Origin: Adiantum capillus-veneris
Lineage: Eukaryota > Streptophyta > Polypodiopsida > Polypodiales > Pteridaceae
Assembly (NCBI GenBank): GCA_014529385.2
Contig: CM043944.1
Span: forward strand, 56,431,268 to 56,495,267
DNA: 64,000 nucleotides
Direction: 5' to 3'
Below are positions 21,060 to 31,003 of this stretch, in pieces. The position numbers and the translations under genes are program-made. The notes below the pieces were generated by a model. That model had not been told where the DNA came from and did no database searches. It saw only the letters and a list, made by a program, of their open reading frames with translations. The stretch's first letter is position 1. Each line of letters opens with the position of its first letter.

Positions 21060-22203
21060 AAGTTTTGCAATGTGTTCACATAGGAGCGACTGCCCAAGTT
21101 GGACTGATCCCAACAATATATGCACAATGATGAGCCACATAGCTATCATAAGTCAATCTCTGCACAAGATTTCTTACTCTTTCTGACCTACATGGTCCAA
21201 GATCACTTCTAGGTGCCTCGTTCCCTGCTTGAATCCTTCTTGCACCCAGAGTCTTCATAGAGGGTATGCCAAACTCCTCATCCAAACTTTGCTCATAACC
21301 ACTACTATCGCCATCATCATAACCATCACTCAAATTTGGAAACTTAGGGGCATCATTAACTTTTTCTTTCCCTTTCCTTGATACATTTGAAGACTTAGCA
21401 GGACTCAATCTTTCACGTAACATGCCACTCCATGGATTCTCACCATGACATGCACTAGATGACCCTTTCCGTCCACTCAAAACTTGTGACTGTGCACTTG
21501 TATTTTGTAGCCACATTTTCTCTTACATCAGCCCCCAAATCATCTTTTACCTCAGCATACCAACTTGCCATTTCATAAAAAACAACATCCTTGCTCACCC
21601 TTACTTTACTCGTGATAGGATTGTAATACTTGTACGCCTTTTGCTCAAGGGAGCAGCCAATGAGTACACATTTTTTTGCTTTTGGATCAAGCTTACTTCT
21701 TAGTTCATCCGACACATGCACATATACATTTGAACACTTTAAAAATCTGATACATCTGGTTTTTCACCAATGAGCTTCTCTTAGGTGTCATATCATGTTT
21801 TGTAGAAGTAGGGGTCCTGTTTATAATGTAAACACTTGTAGCAACAACCTCAACCCAATAACAATGAGGCATGTTCTTGTCATTCAATGCTCTAACAATT
21901 TTTTCATTGAGGTTGTTCTTCCGCTCGGCAACATCATTTTGTAGTGGAGTATACCTGCATGAAACTACCTCTGAATTCCATGCTTTTTTAGAAAACCATT
22001 GAATTCATCGGAGAAGTATTCTCCCCCTCCATCCAACCTTAGACAATTTACATGTTTCTTAGTCTATTTTTAAACCATAACTTTGAAATTCCGAAAGTGC
22101 ATAAACACCGTACTTTTTTGCTTCATGAAAAAGACCCATACCTTTCTCGTATGGTCATCAATGAAACTCACATAGTATCTACATCCAACCATAGATGCAG
22201 TTT
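21060..22203 (-). pseudogene. Ty1/copia integrase fragment in opposite orientation
   Basis: Minus-strand copia sequence, reading from 22203 downward: VGCRYYVSFIDDHTRKVWVFFM (shortened: FIDDHTRKVWVFF), LDGGGEYFSDEFNGFL, VAERKNN, then NMPHCYWVEVVATSVYIINR, SDELRSKLDPKAKKCVLIG and a tail at 21076-21516 with RSERVRNLVQRLTYDSY, which marks the approach to reverse transcriptase. Frames change several times. It overlaps in content with the plus-strand copia integrase just to its left, so the two are separate fragments abutting tail to tail, not one inverted element. At about 22200 it fuses to LINE endonuclease sequence. Confidence 0.75.
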
Positions 22204-22434
22204 TTGCGAGCTTCCATAATGAAATCCCCCATGATGCAATAGTTTCCTTCGAGAGGATGCTCCCTTAGATCCACCAAGAGTTTGGTTCTTCCCTTAGCAT
22301 CAGAAGGAGCATAAATCTTAATTCTGGTAATAAACTAACCTGCCCATTAACCCTTGCCCTAAGGACTCTCCCTGAGGCATGATTAAGCACCACTTCTCGC
22401 TCTAACTCCTTGTCAAAAATGGAGAGCACCCCAT
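22204..22434 (-). pseudogene. LINE endonuclease (ORF2) fragment, left part
   Basis: Minus-strand translation gives GVLSIFDKELEREVVLNHASGR, then IYAPSDAKGRTKLLVDL and NYCIMGDFIMEA. These correspond to the APE-type endonuclease blocks 'vYaPn...r..fw..L' and 'GDFNmv' of plant LINEs. The expected Asn of GDFN is Ile here, which would abolish catalysis. The reading continues, across the gypsy element, into 34384 and above on the minus strand. Confidence 0.65.
22430..22434. repeat. target-site duplication of gypsy family B copy 2 (left)
   Basis: CCCAT at 22430-22434 pairs with CCCAC at 34379-34383 on the other side of the element, one mismatch in five. Removing one copy and the element makes the LINE frame continuous. 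Confidence 0.65.
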
Positions 22435-22578
22435 TATCATGCCAAGGGCAACCCTGGGGGGTCAAGGACCTGGGCCAAAATTCAACTGCTAGTGGGCATG
22501 GAATCCTAAAATGCCAAGGGGCTATAAATAGAGAGCTAGGGAGGAGGATTCTTCTACGTAGTTCCTAGGGGCTGTACA
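22435..22578 (+). repeat. 5' LTR of gypsy family B, copy 2
   Basis: 144 bp, starting TATCATGCCAAGGGC (family start TGTCA, second base changed) and ending TGTACA. It shares GGGGCTATAAATAG (TATA-like) and the G/A-rich GGGAGGAGGATT with the 3' LTR at 34257-34378. Confidence 0.8.
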
Positions 22579-22591
22579 TTGGTATCCGAGC
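22579..22591 (+). promoter_or_regulatory. primer-binding site, Met-tRNA type (mutated)
   Basis: TTGGTATCCGAGC: one change (A to C) from TTGGTATCAGAGC. Confidence 0.75.
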
Positions 22592-23420
<829 letters not shown>

Positions 23421-23559
23421 TCTGACACTTGCGACAAGTACAGATTGAAGCACTATGGCAGTGTAATCCTCTTTTTTGTGAGCAGATCCGCCACGACGTG
23501 GTCCCCCTTCGGTTTCTCTGCACTCTCTCACTTAAAAGGAGGTGACACTTTGTTGAAAC

Positions 23560-24290
23560 ACAAAGCCGCCAACTTTTAAAGGAGAGGAAAGAGAGCACAA
23601 TAAAGATGTGGTGAATATCTTTCTCAATAAGTGGGAAGGAATTCACGATCTGTGACGTACTCCGGATGCAGTCAGGGCACTGCAGACAAATCTGACCTTA
23701 GAAGCCAAGGCCTATAAATGGTGGATGTCTCTCAAGGAGAAGAACATCATACCATAGACTTGGACAGCCTTTGAGGCTATATTAAGAAAATAATTTCTAT
23801 CCACGAATGAAGTGGACAGAAATTGGTCCGTTTGGGATAAGTGTTCCATGCGACAACATAAATCATTGTTGGAATACTTATTGCACTATCGAGATGTCAT
23901 CCTCAAGCTGGAGGGGTTAAATACCTTTCAACAAGTGCGTGGGTTTATTTGTGGTCTAACATCAAAGCTTCAGAAGCATGTGAAGACTCAGGATCCCAAA
24001 ACGCTTGAGGAGGTCATAGTGGAAGCTCACATCCATGATGATCCTGATGATAAGACACAACACTGTACTCACGTGCCTAACAATACACATGGTAATACAT
24101 GTACAAAGCATGGGGACAATAAAAGAAAGTTTATAGCAACCAATTCAAAGACGTCCAAGAAACCCAAGGGGTCTAGAAGATCTCTCTCTATAGAAGAGTT
24201 TGAGAAGGCAAAAAAAGAAAAGTTATGTTTTTAATGTTTAGGAAGTGGCCATGGCAAAAAGGATTGTCCCAAGGGGAAATCTCCTGCCCA
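23560..24290 (+). pseudogene. gag of gypsy family B, copy 2
   Basis: Starts in mid-gag ([22 protein letters not shown] region) and continues through YKWWMSLKEKN, LLEYLLHYRDVILKLEGL and the 23812-24234 frame. A stop (TAA) sits inside the zinc knuckle (LCF then stop, CLGSGHGKKDCPKGK), with all other knuckle residues kept. At least three other stops lie before 23812. Confidence 0.8.
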
Positions 24291-24306
24291 AGGTAAGGAG
24301 AGAGCA

Positions 24307-24900
24307 ATGTACATGGTGCAGCTGTTGCCTCTTGAGTCTTCCTCACGTTTCTCCAATGTGGAGGTAACACACTCCAAGGTGGTGCAAGAATGCTTTATAA
24401 CAACTTCCATGTGGCAGCCGACCTTCGGTCCACATGAGCTAGTGCGTATGCATGCATCCATTCAAGGGCACAAGGTGCGTATCTTGGTAGATAATGGTGC
24501 CTCACACAATTTCATTAACTACGAGTTAGTGAAACGGCTCAAGTTGCCCCAAACTCTGAGTTCCCACCGTTACAAGGTAGCGATGATGAACAAGGTGTGG
24601 GACACTCAAGTGAGAGCTGCACCGTTGGAAATTGAAGGGTATGCCAATCCTTCGATTTCCAGGTTATGAATATGGAGCGGACAGATGTAGTACTTGATTG
24701 AGAATGGTTGCATAGCCTAGGATCATCACTTAAGCGTAGCTATGAGCACAACAATCTGATGTTTGAATCCCATGGTGCACATGTGTTGTTGCTAGGAGAG
24801 AAGGACGTGCCTTCCTCACCACTCATATGTACAGTAGAGCTTATGAAGCTCACTTTTGATAATGCAATAGAAGAAGTTTTCTTGTGTTAATTTTGTGTCA
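24307..24900 (+). pseudogene. protease of gypsy family B, copy 2
   Basis: Active-site segment ILVDNGASHNFINYELVK (D-N-G-A-S) at about residues 58-75 of the 24307-24669 frame. The C-terminal VLGREWLH equivalent around 24690 is broken by a stop. A linker ORF (24708-24890) corresponds to [16 protein letters not shown] in copy 1. Confidence 0.8.
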
Positions 24901-24957
24901 TTTTCTTTCAAATGTTGATTTTGTTGACAATTCCTCAACGCCGCATGCTTCTTTCTC

Positions 24958-25790
24958 TTGTCTCCTAGCAATGGCTGCTACTCTCTCTTTCAACAAGCAA
25001 ATGTTGCTAGTCAATTAAAAAATTTGTTAATGGAATTTCAAGATTTTTTTCCCAATGATTTATCACAAAGATTACCACTGACACAATCTATGCAACATGG
25101 CATAAGCGTGGTTGTAGGCAGTAAACCAGTTAGCAAACCACCTTATAGAATGAGCCATTTTGAGGCTATTGAGGTGGAACTTCAGCTTGCTGACTATGTC
25201 AGTAGAGAAATTATTCAACCTAGTTCTTTGCCATGGGCTTCTCCTATTGTATTGGTGAAGAAAAAGGATGGTAGCATGCGCATGTGCGTTGACTACCGTG
25301 GTTTAAATGCGGTAACTGTTAAGAACAAGTACCCATTACCACGAGTGGATGAGTTTTGACATGCTCACTCATGCTCGTATTTTTACTAATATAGACTTGC
25401 GATCGTGATATCACCAAGTACGCATTCAACTTGCTGATATACCTAAAATGCACTCCAAACAAGGTTTGGACATTACTAGGTTTTGGTTATGCCCTTTGGG
25501 TTAACCAATGTGCCCACAACTTTCATGACGCTAATTGACACTGTATTTGGGCAAGTTTGTTATCGTCTTTCTTGATGACATTCTCATGTACAGTGCCTCT
25601 GAAGAAGAACACTTGCAACATCTGAGGCATGTGTTTGATTTTCTACAAGCAAATAAGTTATATGCCAAATAAGTGTTATTTTCTCAAGGAGGAAATTCAC
25701 TATCTAGGGCATGCCATCTCAGCTGATGGGCTGCACATGGATCAATCCAAAGTGGATGCCATTTGAAGGTGGCCTTCTCCTAGAAGGGGA
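24958..25790 (+). pseudogene. reverse transcriptase of gypsy family B, copy 2
   Basis: The open part 24958-25359 carries [18 protein letters not shown] and [20 protein letters not shown]. After the stop near 25357 the frame is shifted, but the VFLDDILMYS equivalent is still recognisable around 25566-25595, then YLGHAISADGL near 25700. Several small deletions remove parts of the palm and thumb, including the segment between about 25770 and 25800. Confidence 0.8.
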
Positions 25791-25799
25791 AATGTTTTC

Positions 25800-26400
25800 A
25801 GTGGTGGGGTGCCTCTCAACAGCAAAGTTTTGATGCTCTCAAGGACGCATTAGCTACAACTCCTATTCTGGCTATTGTGGATCCTTTCAAGCCATTCATT
25901 TTAAAAATGGATGCCAGTAATCGTGTAATTCTACAAGAGGGAAGGCCAATTGTATTTGAAACCGATAATTTTGATTCAACACAATAGAATTACTCTGATT
26001 ATGAACACACGAACTCTATGCAATAGTGTCTGGAGACATGCTATCATTATTTGTATGGAGCTCAATTTGAGATTATGTTTGACCATGAAAACATAAAATT
26101 TTTTACACAACAAACTGCTTTGAAGGGTCGAAGGGACATGTGGCCTGAGATTCTTCAGGAGTATGACACAAAGCTCCAGTATTGTAAAGGACGATACAAC
26201 CTAGTAGCTGGCGCTCTTAGTCATATGACTGGGATCAACTCTTCTGTTCATGAAAATTCAAAGTGAGTTTTTGGACTCTCTTAAGGACAGATATGAGCAT
26301 GTCGATGCATACTCCAAAGTATGGAGTCATGTGCAAATGAGGGATCCTTCTCACTCCAATGCGGGTAGTGTGTCGTTAACCTCCATACCCAATTCTCCTC
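25800..26400 (+). pseudogene. RNase H of gypsy family B, copy 2
   Basis: MDASNRVILQEGRPIVFE (catalytic Asp kept, followed by a deletion) around 25905-25960, then QFEIMFDHENIKFFTQQ in the 26051-26266 frame and YNLVAGALSHM (family VVADALSRM). Stops and indels throughout. Confidence 0.75.
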
Positions 26401-26439
26401 TTTTGAGTGATGAACTACAGAGATGAAGAAATTTTCCAT

Positions 26440-26566
26440 CAATAATGGGTACCTACTTCACAAGGGAAGAGTTTGTGTACCGACGCACATAAACATTGGA
26501 TGCCAAATTCTTTATGAATGTCACGATAGTCCAAGTGAGGGCACCCATGAATTAAGAAGCCTTATG
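26440..26566 (+). pseudogene. integrase of gypsy family B copy 2, left piece
   Basis: Start of the HHCC domain (YECHDSPSEGTHELRSLM; copy 1 has GHLGIRKTYALVRRQFYW). The match to copy 1 stops at TTATG (26562-26566) and resumes at 32932 after the copia insertion. Confidence 0.8.
26562..26566. repeat. target-site duplication TTATG (left) of the nested copia
   Basis: TTATG precedes the left LTR and is repeated at 32932-32936 after the right LTR. Copy 1 has the uninterrupted site (ACTTATGCTCTC, about 14840-14855), showing the pre-insertion state. Confidence 0.9.
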
Positions 26567-26752
26567 TGTTAGGTATGATGGGGGTGAGAGAACTCAAGAG
26601 GGTTTGAAGGTGAAGACTTCCATTGGTACACAATGAGCTTTTTAAAGTGAAAGTGCACGTCCAATACTTCAAAATACTAGCATTATATTATACAACATAA
26701 GGTTACATTGCATTGCATTCTCTCTAGTGGGGTATACACAAAATCCCAAAAA

Positions 26753-26792
<40 letters not shown>

Positions 26793-26926
26793 TAAAGCTT
26801 GGCACTAGGTGCACGGCCAGCTTTCTTCTCCAGGTTTCTTCTAAAGTATTTACACTCATACATACACTAGGTGTCACATCAAATTAGGACTTAGGTGTAT
26901 GATAGTTTCCCATGCCTGTCTCAACA
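26567..26926 (-). repeat. 3' LTR of nested minus-strand copia
   Basis: 360 bp; on the minus strand it runs TGTTGAGACAGG to ACCTAACA. The matching 5' LTR is 28908-28946 plus 32638-32931. By eye about 16 substitutions over roughly 325 comparable bases. It also contains a (TA)n tract (26757-26790) that is only a few repeats long in the other LTR. Confidence 0.9.
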
Positions 26927-26938
26927 ATCCTCCCCTTA
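26927..26938 (-). promoter_or_regulatory. polypurine tract of nested copia
   Basis: Minus strand TAAGGGGAGGAT directly abuts the 3' LTR; it is the primer for plus-strand synthesis. Confidence 0.75.
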
Positions 26939-27064
26939 GGCATGGACCACTGAGATCTTGTTAGAGATTCACTATCACATAGACATTGTCACACAGACAT
27001 TGCCACACAGGCTAATATAGGTCACACAGACTTTACAATTTGGTGGTCTCTACACGATATGGTG

Positions 27065-28040
27065 TCACATAGACTGACTCGTGATTAGGCTAAGTATCAG
27101 GGCCATATCTCTACAAAACATCAGTGTATCCAAAATAAGGCTCGGATGAGGAACATACATTGAGACACTTCTCCTCTTTTTCTTCCTCTTCGTCCTCGTC
27201 CTTTGCAAGGTTGATTTTGACTTTACCTTTGTTGTTACTGCTGCTACTGCCGTTGGCGTGACACTTTGATGATGGATGCCCTTTGACACCATAGTTGCTA
27301 CAATGTTTATTTTTGTAGTAGTCCTCGGAGAAGTGTCCAAGCTTTCCACAATCATAGAACTTCTTATTGTTCATTCTAGATGATGATGCCTTGGATGATG
27401 ACAATGCCAGGTAAGCTCCTTCCATTGATTCAGATTTATCAGATTTCTTCTTTAATTTCTTTTCTTCTTCATTGATTGCCCCTGTGACATATTGTAGGGA
27501 AGGTATGGGTTCCTTTTGCTCTAAGACTGTGACTATGTTGTCAAAACTTTCAGGTAGAGCACTCAAGAGCACAACGACTTGATCTTCTTCCGGGACTTGG
27601 CACTAAATGTAAGTGAGCTGCGTGATTATGCTCATTAGCCAGTTAACGAGGCTTGAAACATCTTCCCCTTGAAGCATAATAAGTTTGTAAAGATTTTTCC
27701 TTAGTCTAGTCTTACTTTGCTTTTGTTTAGCACCAAAATAATGTTCCAGAATATCCCATGCTTGGATTGCAGTGGTGCAGTTATCTGTGAAGTGCACATA
27801 ATTATCGTGGAGTGATGTGATAATTATGCGTAGAGCTTGTTCATCTTTAGCTCGTGCTTGTGCGATTTGGGCCCTAGTGAGAGTGCGTTCAACAGAAGTG
27901 GATGGTTCGCTTACTCCCGATTTTAAAACAAACCATAAATTCTTTTTCATGAGGTATCCATGTAGCTTTGTCTGCCATGTATGGAAACCGTCCCCATTAA
28001 ATTTTTCAATCCCTTTTTCTCCCATGGTGCAAAGTGGTTG
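27065..28040 (-). pseudogene. copia gag of the nested element (deletion derivative)
   Basis: Minus-strand frames 28025-27603 and 27572-27111. The first begins MGEKGIEKFNGDGFHTWQ and has NLWFVLKSGV and AWDILEHYFGAK, typical of the UBN2-type copia gag. The second continues (LLSALPESFDNIVTVLEQKE) and carries a knuckle region, FYDCGKLGHFSEDYY, in which the first and last Cys are lost, followed by a second Cys/His cluster (CSNYGVKGHPSSKCH). One break near 27602 separates them. Protease, integrase and reverse transcriptase are absent: the gag runs straight into the 3' end. The whole internal region is only about 2 kb, so this was a non-autonomous element that relied on enzymes from a relative. Confidence 0.8.
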
Positions 28041-28889
28041 TACACACGAAGGGACTTGGTCTTACTAGTAGAGAGACTGTGTCTATGGTAGTGTCTTGTC
28101 CTATACATAATGCTTGGAAGCCAAAATTGTGAAGTCACTCTTCACGTGCTTGAAGCCCCTCTTCACAAGTGGCAATTAAATTACGTGTGTGGAAGTGTGC
28201 ATGTGCCTTGGAGAAGTACGCTTTGAAGTTTGAATAGCTTGAAAGCTTGATCAAATACAAATCGGCCATAAAATATTGACGATGTCGAGCGTGTTGTCGA
28301 TGTCGAGCTTGGCTGCCACTTCGAGTGTGCGTAAACTTGAGGTTTTTTAATCAATTTTTTTTAAAATAATGGGAGCTGTGCAAATTGTTGGAGTTGTGCA
28401 ATATGTTGGGGTGAAGCTCCACTAGCCGGTCAAAAGCTCAAAAGGCTACTACAATTTAAAATGAAAATGTTATGAACACTGAAAACGAGACCTGAGAGTT
28501 GTTGAGATGAGCAGTTGTCATCCAAAATGAGGTAGGTTGATCTTGAAGCTATTCCGTGATAAGGTGTTGCAAGAGGGGTCGCCCAGTAGAGCTGCAGAAA
28601 CATCCACGGAGGCCGATCGTCACAAGCCTGCAGTCAGGGAGAATGCTTGAAGCCAATAGAAGCCGTCGATTCTCACGAAAAAGGCTGATTTTCAACTGTG
28701 ACTAATCCGATGCAAGAAGAGGGTGCACCCAAGCTTGAAATAACATCATTAATCTTCGATCGATTCAATTTGCACCGGATTAGTCAACTTTGTGTGATTA
28801 AAAAGCTTGATATTGTGTATTTGATCAAAAGTGGACAAGTGGGTATTCTATGGATTGTGTGCGAAATTGCTAAGCTAATTACGATGCAA
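28041..28889 (-). other. leader of nested copia
   Basis: About 850 bp between gag start and primer-binding site. No motif was recognised. The plus-strand frame 28698-28913 is a shadow. Confidence 0.5.
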
Positions 28890-28906
28890 GCTGGCTTTGA
28901 TACCGG
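28890..28906 (-). promoter_or_regulatory. primer-binding site of nested copia
   Basis: Minus strand CCGGTATCAAAGCCAGC directly follows the 5' LTR end; two changes from TGGTATCAGAGC. It sets the orientation as minus. Confidence 0.75.
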
Positions 28907-28907
28907 T

Positions 28908-28946
28908 TGTTAGGTACGATGGGGGTGAGAGAACTCAAGAGGATTT
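28908..28946 (-). repeat. 5' LTR of nested copia, left piece (39 bp)
   Basis: TGTTAGGTACGATGG.. up to AAGAG plus GATTT. It matches the first 39 bases of the LTR at 26567. The remainder of this LTR lies at 32638-32931, because a second element inserted inside it. Confidence 0.92.
28942..28946. repeat. target-site duplication GATTT (left)
   Basis: GATTT precedes the inner element and is repeated at 32633-32637. The related LTR at 26567-26926 shows the unoccupied site as GGTTT. Confidence 0.92.
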
Positions 28947-29136
28947 TGAAGGGGATCGGGGAGCACCACAGACGGAGAGTGAGAGAGAGAGAGAGAAGGA
29001 GACACACACGATGTGGGTGGGGAGACTCAAAGAGTGAGCAGCCCCCTATACACTTATGCTATGTATAAGGTATACAAGTCAGTGGGCGCCCAGACTCTGG
29101 GCGGCCGGGCAAGGCACAGGCGCCTATACCCCAACA
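28947..29136 (-). repeat. 3' LTR of the innermost GAG-only element
   Basis: 190 bp, minus strand TGTTGGGGTATAGGC to CCCCTTCA. The partner at 32446-32632 is nearly identical (a 4-bp GA indel and about three other differences), which implies a recent insertion. Confidence 0.93.
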
Positions 29137-29147
29137 ACCTCCCACTT
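29137..29147 (-). promoter_or_regulatory. polypurine tract of innermost element
   Basis: Minus strand AAGTGGGAGGT abutting the LTR start. Confidence 0.75.
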
Positions 29148-29215
29148 AAAGGCGACTGTGCCTTTAAGCAAGGGAACCTAGTCTAAAGACTACAAAAGGC
29201 GAGAGAAAACCGCTC

Positions 29216-31003
29216 TCAACCGATGCCCACTGGCTGGCTGTGATCGTGTGCATCCGGCTGTCCTGCTCCCGTGTAAGTCCATACACCACCAGACGTACCG
29301 CACACGTACTGCAAGTATGTACACAATACCTGCATATCTCCCTCGTGCACTATGCCATCATCAGTCAACAAACGACTGACAACCCCAACTGCAAATGCTC
29401 CCACTACAGCTGCGATATCTGGTCTCAAGATCAGCATCTCATACATGAGACCACTGAATGCCGATGCAATGCTAGCGGGCCCTGCTAGCTCTATGGAGCA
29501 TGCATCAACATATATATCCCTGGCAATAGGCATCTCTGACTGACAAGGCGCGTCAGCCACATGCATCTCCTGACTGTCCTCAAAAGACGCATCAACCTGT
29601 CGTGCAACCTCAGAGCAAACCAGCTGCTCTAGGTGTCTGCTGGAAGACATATCCTGCACAACTATATCCCCATGCTCACTGGCGAGCATAGAAAGGAATG
29701 ACTGCATAATCGCTGACATCTCAGCCTCCTCTGCAATCATCCACTGCAAACATGACCACTCAATCTGTTGTGACTCACTAGAGCTCTCATGCTCTAACTC
29801 CGTATGCATAGACTCTTGCACAACGTCCTCCTCTCGTGACTCACTAGAGCAAGACCGCTCTACCTGTCTATCCTGCATAGAAGTATCTAGCACAACTGAG
29901 TCTCTGCTTTGCTCAGTCACTAGCAAAGCATGCATGTCTGACTCTGTCACCTCTCTGTGTGACTTCTCAAGTCGTGCCTCAACTGTGTGCACAACGAGCT
30001 CACTACTCTGCACTCCATGCAAAGCATCCTGCAACCCACAAGCAAAAGAGACTCGCCTGCTCTCTCGCTGTCTACCTGGCTGTGTGATCACAGAGACAAC
30101 ACCGTCTCTCCCGTGATCCACATGCAATGGGTAACCTGTACCACTCCTGGCACCTCTCACAATCACTAGCGAACCCAAATGCATCACAAAATCTCGCTCT
30201 CGTAGCGAAATCTGACATCCACAATCTCTAAGCTGACCAATCGAGATCAAACTCACTGTCAAATCTGGTACATAGCGCACATGTCGTAACAAGTAAGATG
30301 CACCACTCGGTAATGACAGTCTCACATCTCCTGCACCTGCTATCGCATGCACCGATCCATCGGTCAAACGTACACTGCCAAGCATCCTGCTAGAATAGCT
30401 ACAAAACCATGCACGATGCGGCGTGACATGAAACATAGCATCTCCGTCTAGCAACCACTGCGAAGGGAGTGCACTATCCACATGTATAGCATCTCGTGCA
30501 TAGCTCGAGGTAAAAGTGACATCCCCGTCACTAGTATACTCCGACACTACATGTGCCTCAACTGTCAAAGCAACTGAGTCCATGGCATCACTACATACAT
30601 CTCTGAGACTGCCATGTCTCCTACGATGTCGCATACGACGAAAACAGCGCCGTCTAACGTGTCCAGAATGACCACAATAACAACATGTCATCTGTCGGCG
30701 TGCTCGTGAATGTACATGTCTCACACGAGTCCGTGATGACTCAGATCTATCATACATATCATGTAATCTGCGCCAAAGTGCTCTCGAAGTAGTCTCATAC
30801 ATAACAAGAGCATATACAGATTTCGCAAGGTGCAAAGAGAGCGTAGATAGTGCCATCTCCTCTAGCTCCTGCAACTGATCGTCAGACATGTTTGAAGGTC
30901 TACCTACATCACCACTCAATGGTCGATGCAACCCTCGTTGTGTCAATGCATCAAGCATACACTCTCTCCATGCCGCAAAGTCTGACCCATCAAACACGCG
31001 CAT
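29216..31003 (-). CDS. 595-aa copia-derived GAG-type protein with vestigial protease and RT tail
   Basis: Uninterrupted frame. N-terminus (1-100) resembles a shortened copia gag (DGSDFAAWRECMLDAL; LAKSVYALVMYETTSRALWRRL). CCHC knuckle at C107-C110-H115-C120, in an Arg-rich stretch. Residues 183-290 follow the copia protease/pre-integrase layout (WLLDGDAMFHVTPHRAWF, VRLTDGSVHAIAGAGDVRL, VRYVPDLTVSLISIGQL), but the catalytic D-[ST]-G-A reads D186-G-D-A. Residues about 310-525 are acidic and Ser-rich with no known domain. The end (about 530-585: LMYEMLILRPDIA, VGVVSRLL, YLQYVCGTSG) is the tail of copia reverse transcriptase. Integrase and the polymerase core are gone, yet the frame stays open across both junctions. 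It probably acts as a particle/RNA-binding protein for a non-autonomous (TR-GAG-like) element. Confidence 0.8.
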   Translation of the reverse strand: MRVFDGSDFAAWRECMLDALTQRGLHRPLSGDVGRPSNMSDDQLQELEEMALSTLSLHLAKSVYALVMYETTSRALWRRLHDMYDRSESSRTRVRHVHSRARRQMTCCYCGHSGHVRRRCFRRMRHRRRHGSLRDVCSDAMDSVALTVEAHVVSEYTSDGDVTFTSSYARDAIHVDSALPSQWLLDGDAMFHVTPHRAWFCSYSSRMLGSVRLTDGSVHAIAGAGDVRLSLPSGASYLLRHVRYVPDLTVSLISIGQLRDCGCQISLRERDFVMHLGSLVIVRGARSGTGYPLHVDHGRDGVVSVITQPGRQRESRRVSFACGLQDALHGVQSSELVVHTVEARLEKSHREVTESDMHALLVTEQSRDSVVLDTSMQDRQVERSCSSESREEDVVQESMHTELEHESSSESQQIEWSCLQWMIAEEAEMSAIMQSFLSMLASEHGDIVVQDMSSSRHLEQLVCSEVARQVDASFEDSQEMHVADAPCQSEMPIARDIYVDACSIELAGPASIASAFSGLMYEMLILRPDIAAVVGAFAVGVVSRLLTDDGIVHEGDMQVLCTYLQYVCGTSGGVWTYTGAGQPDAHDHSQPVGIG

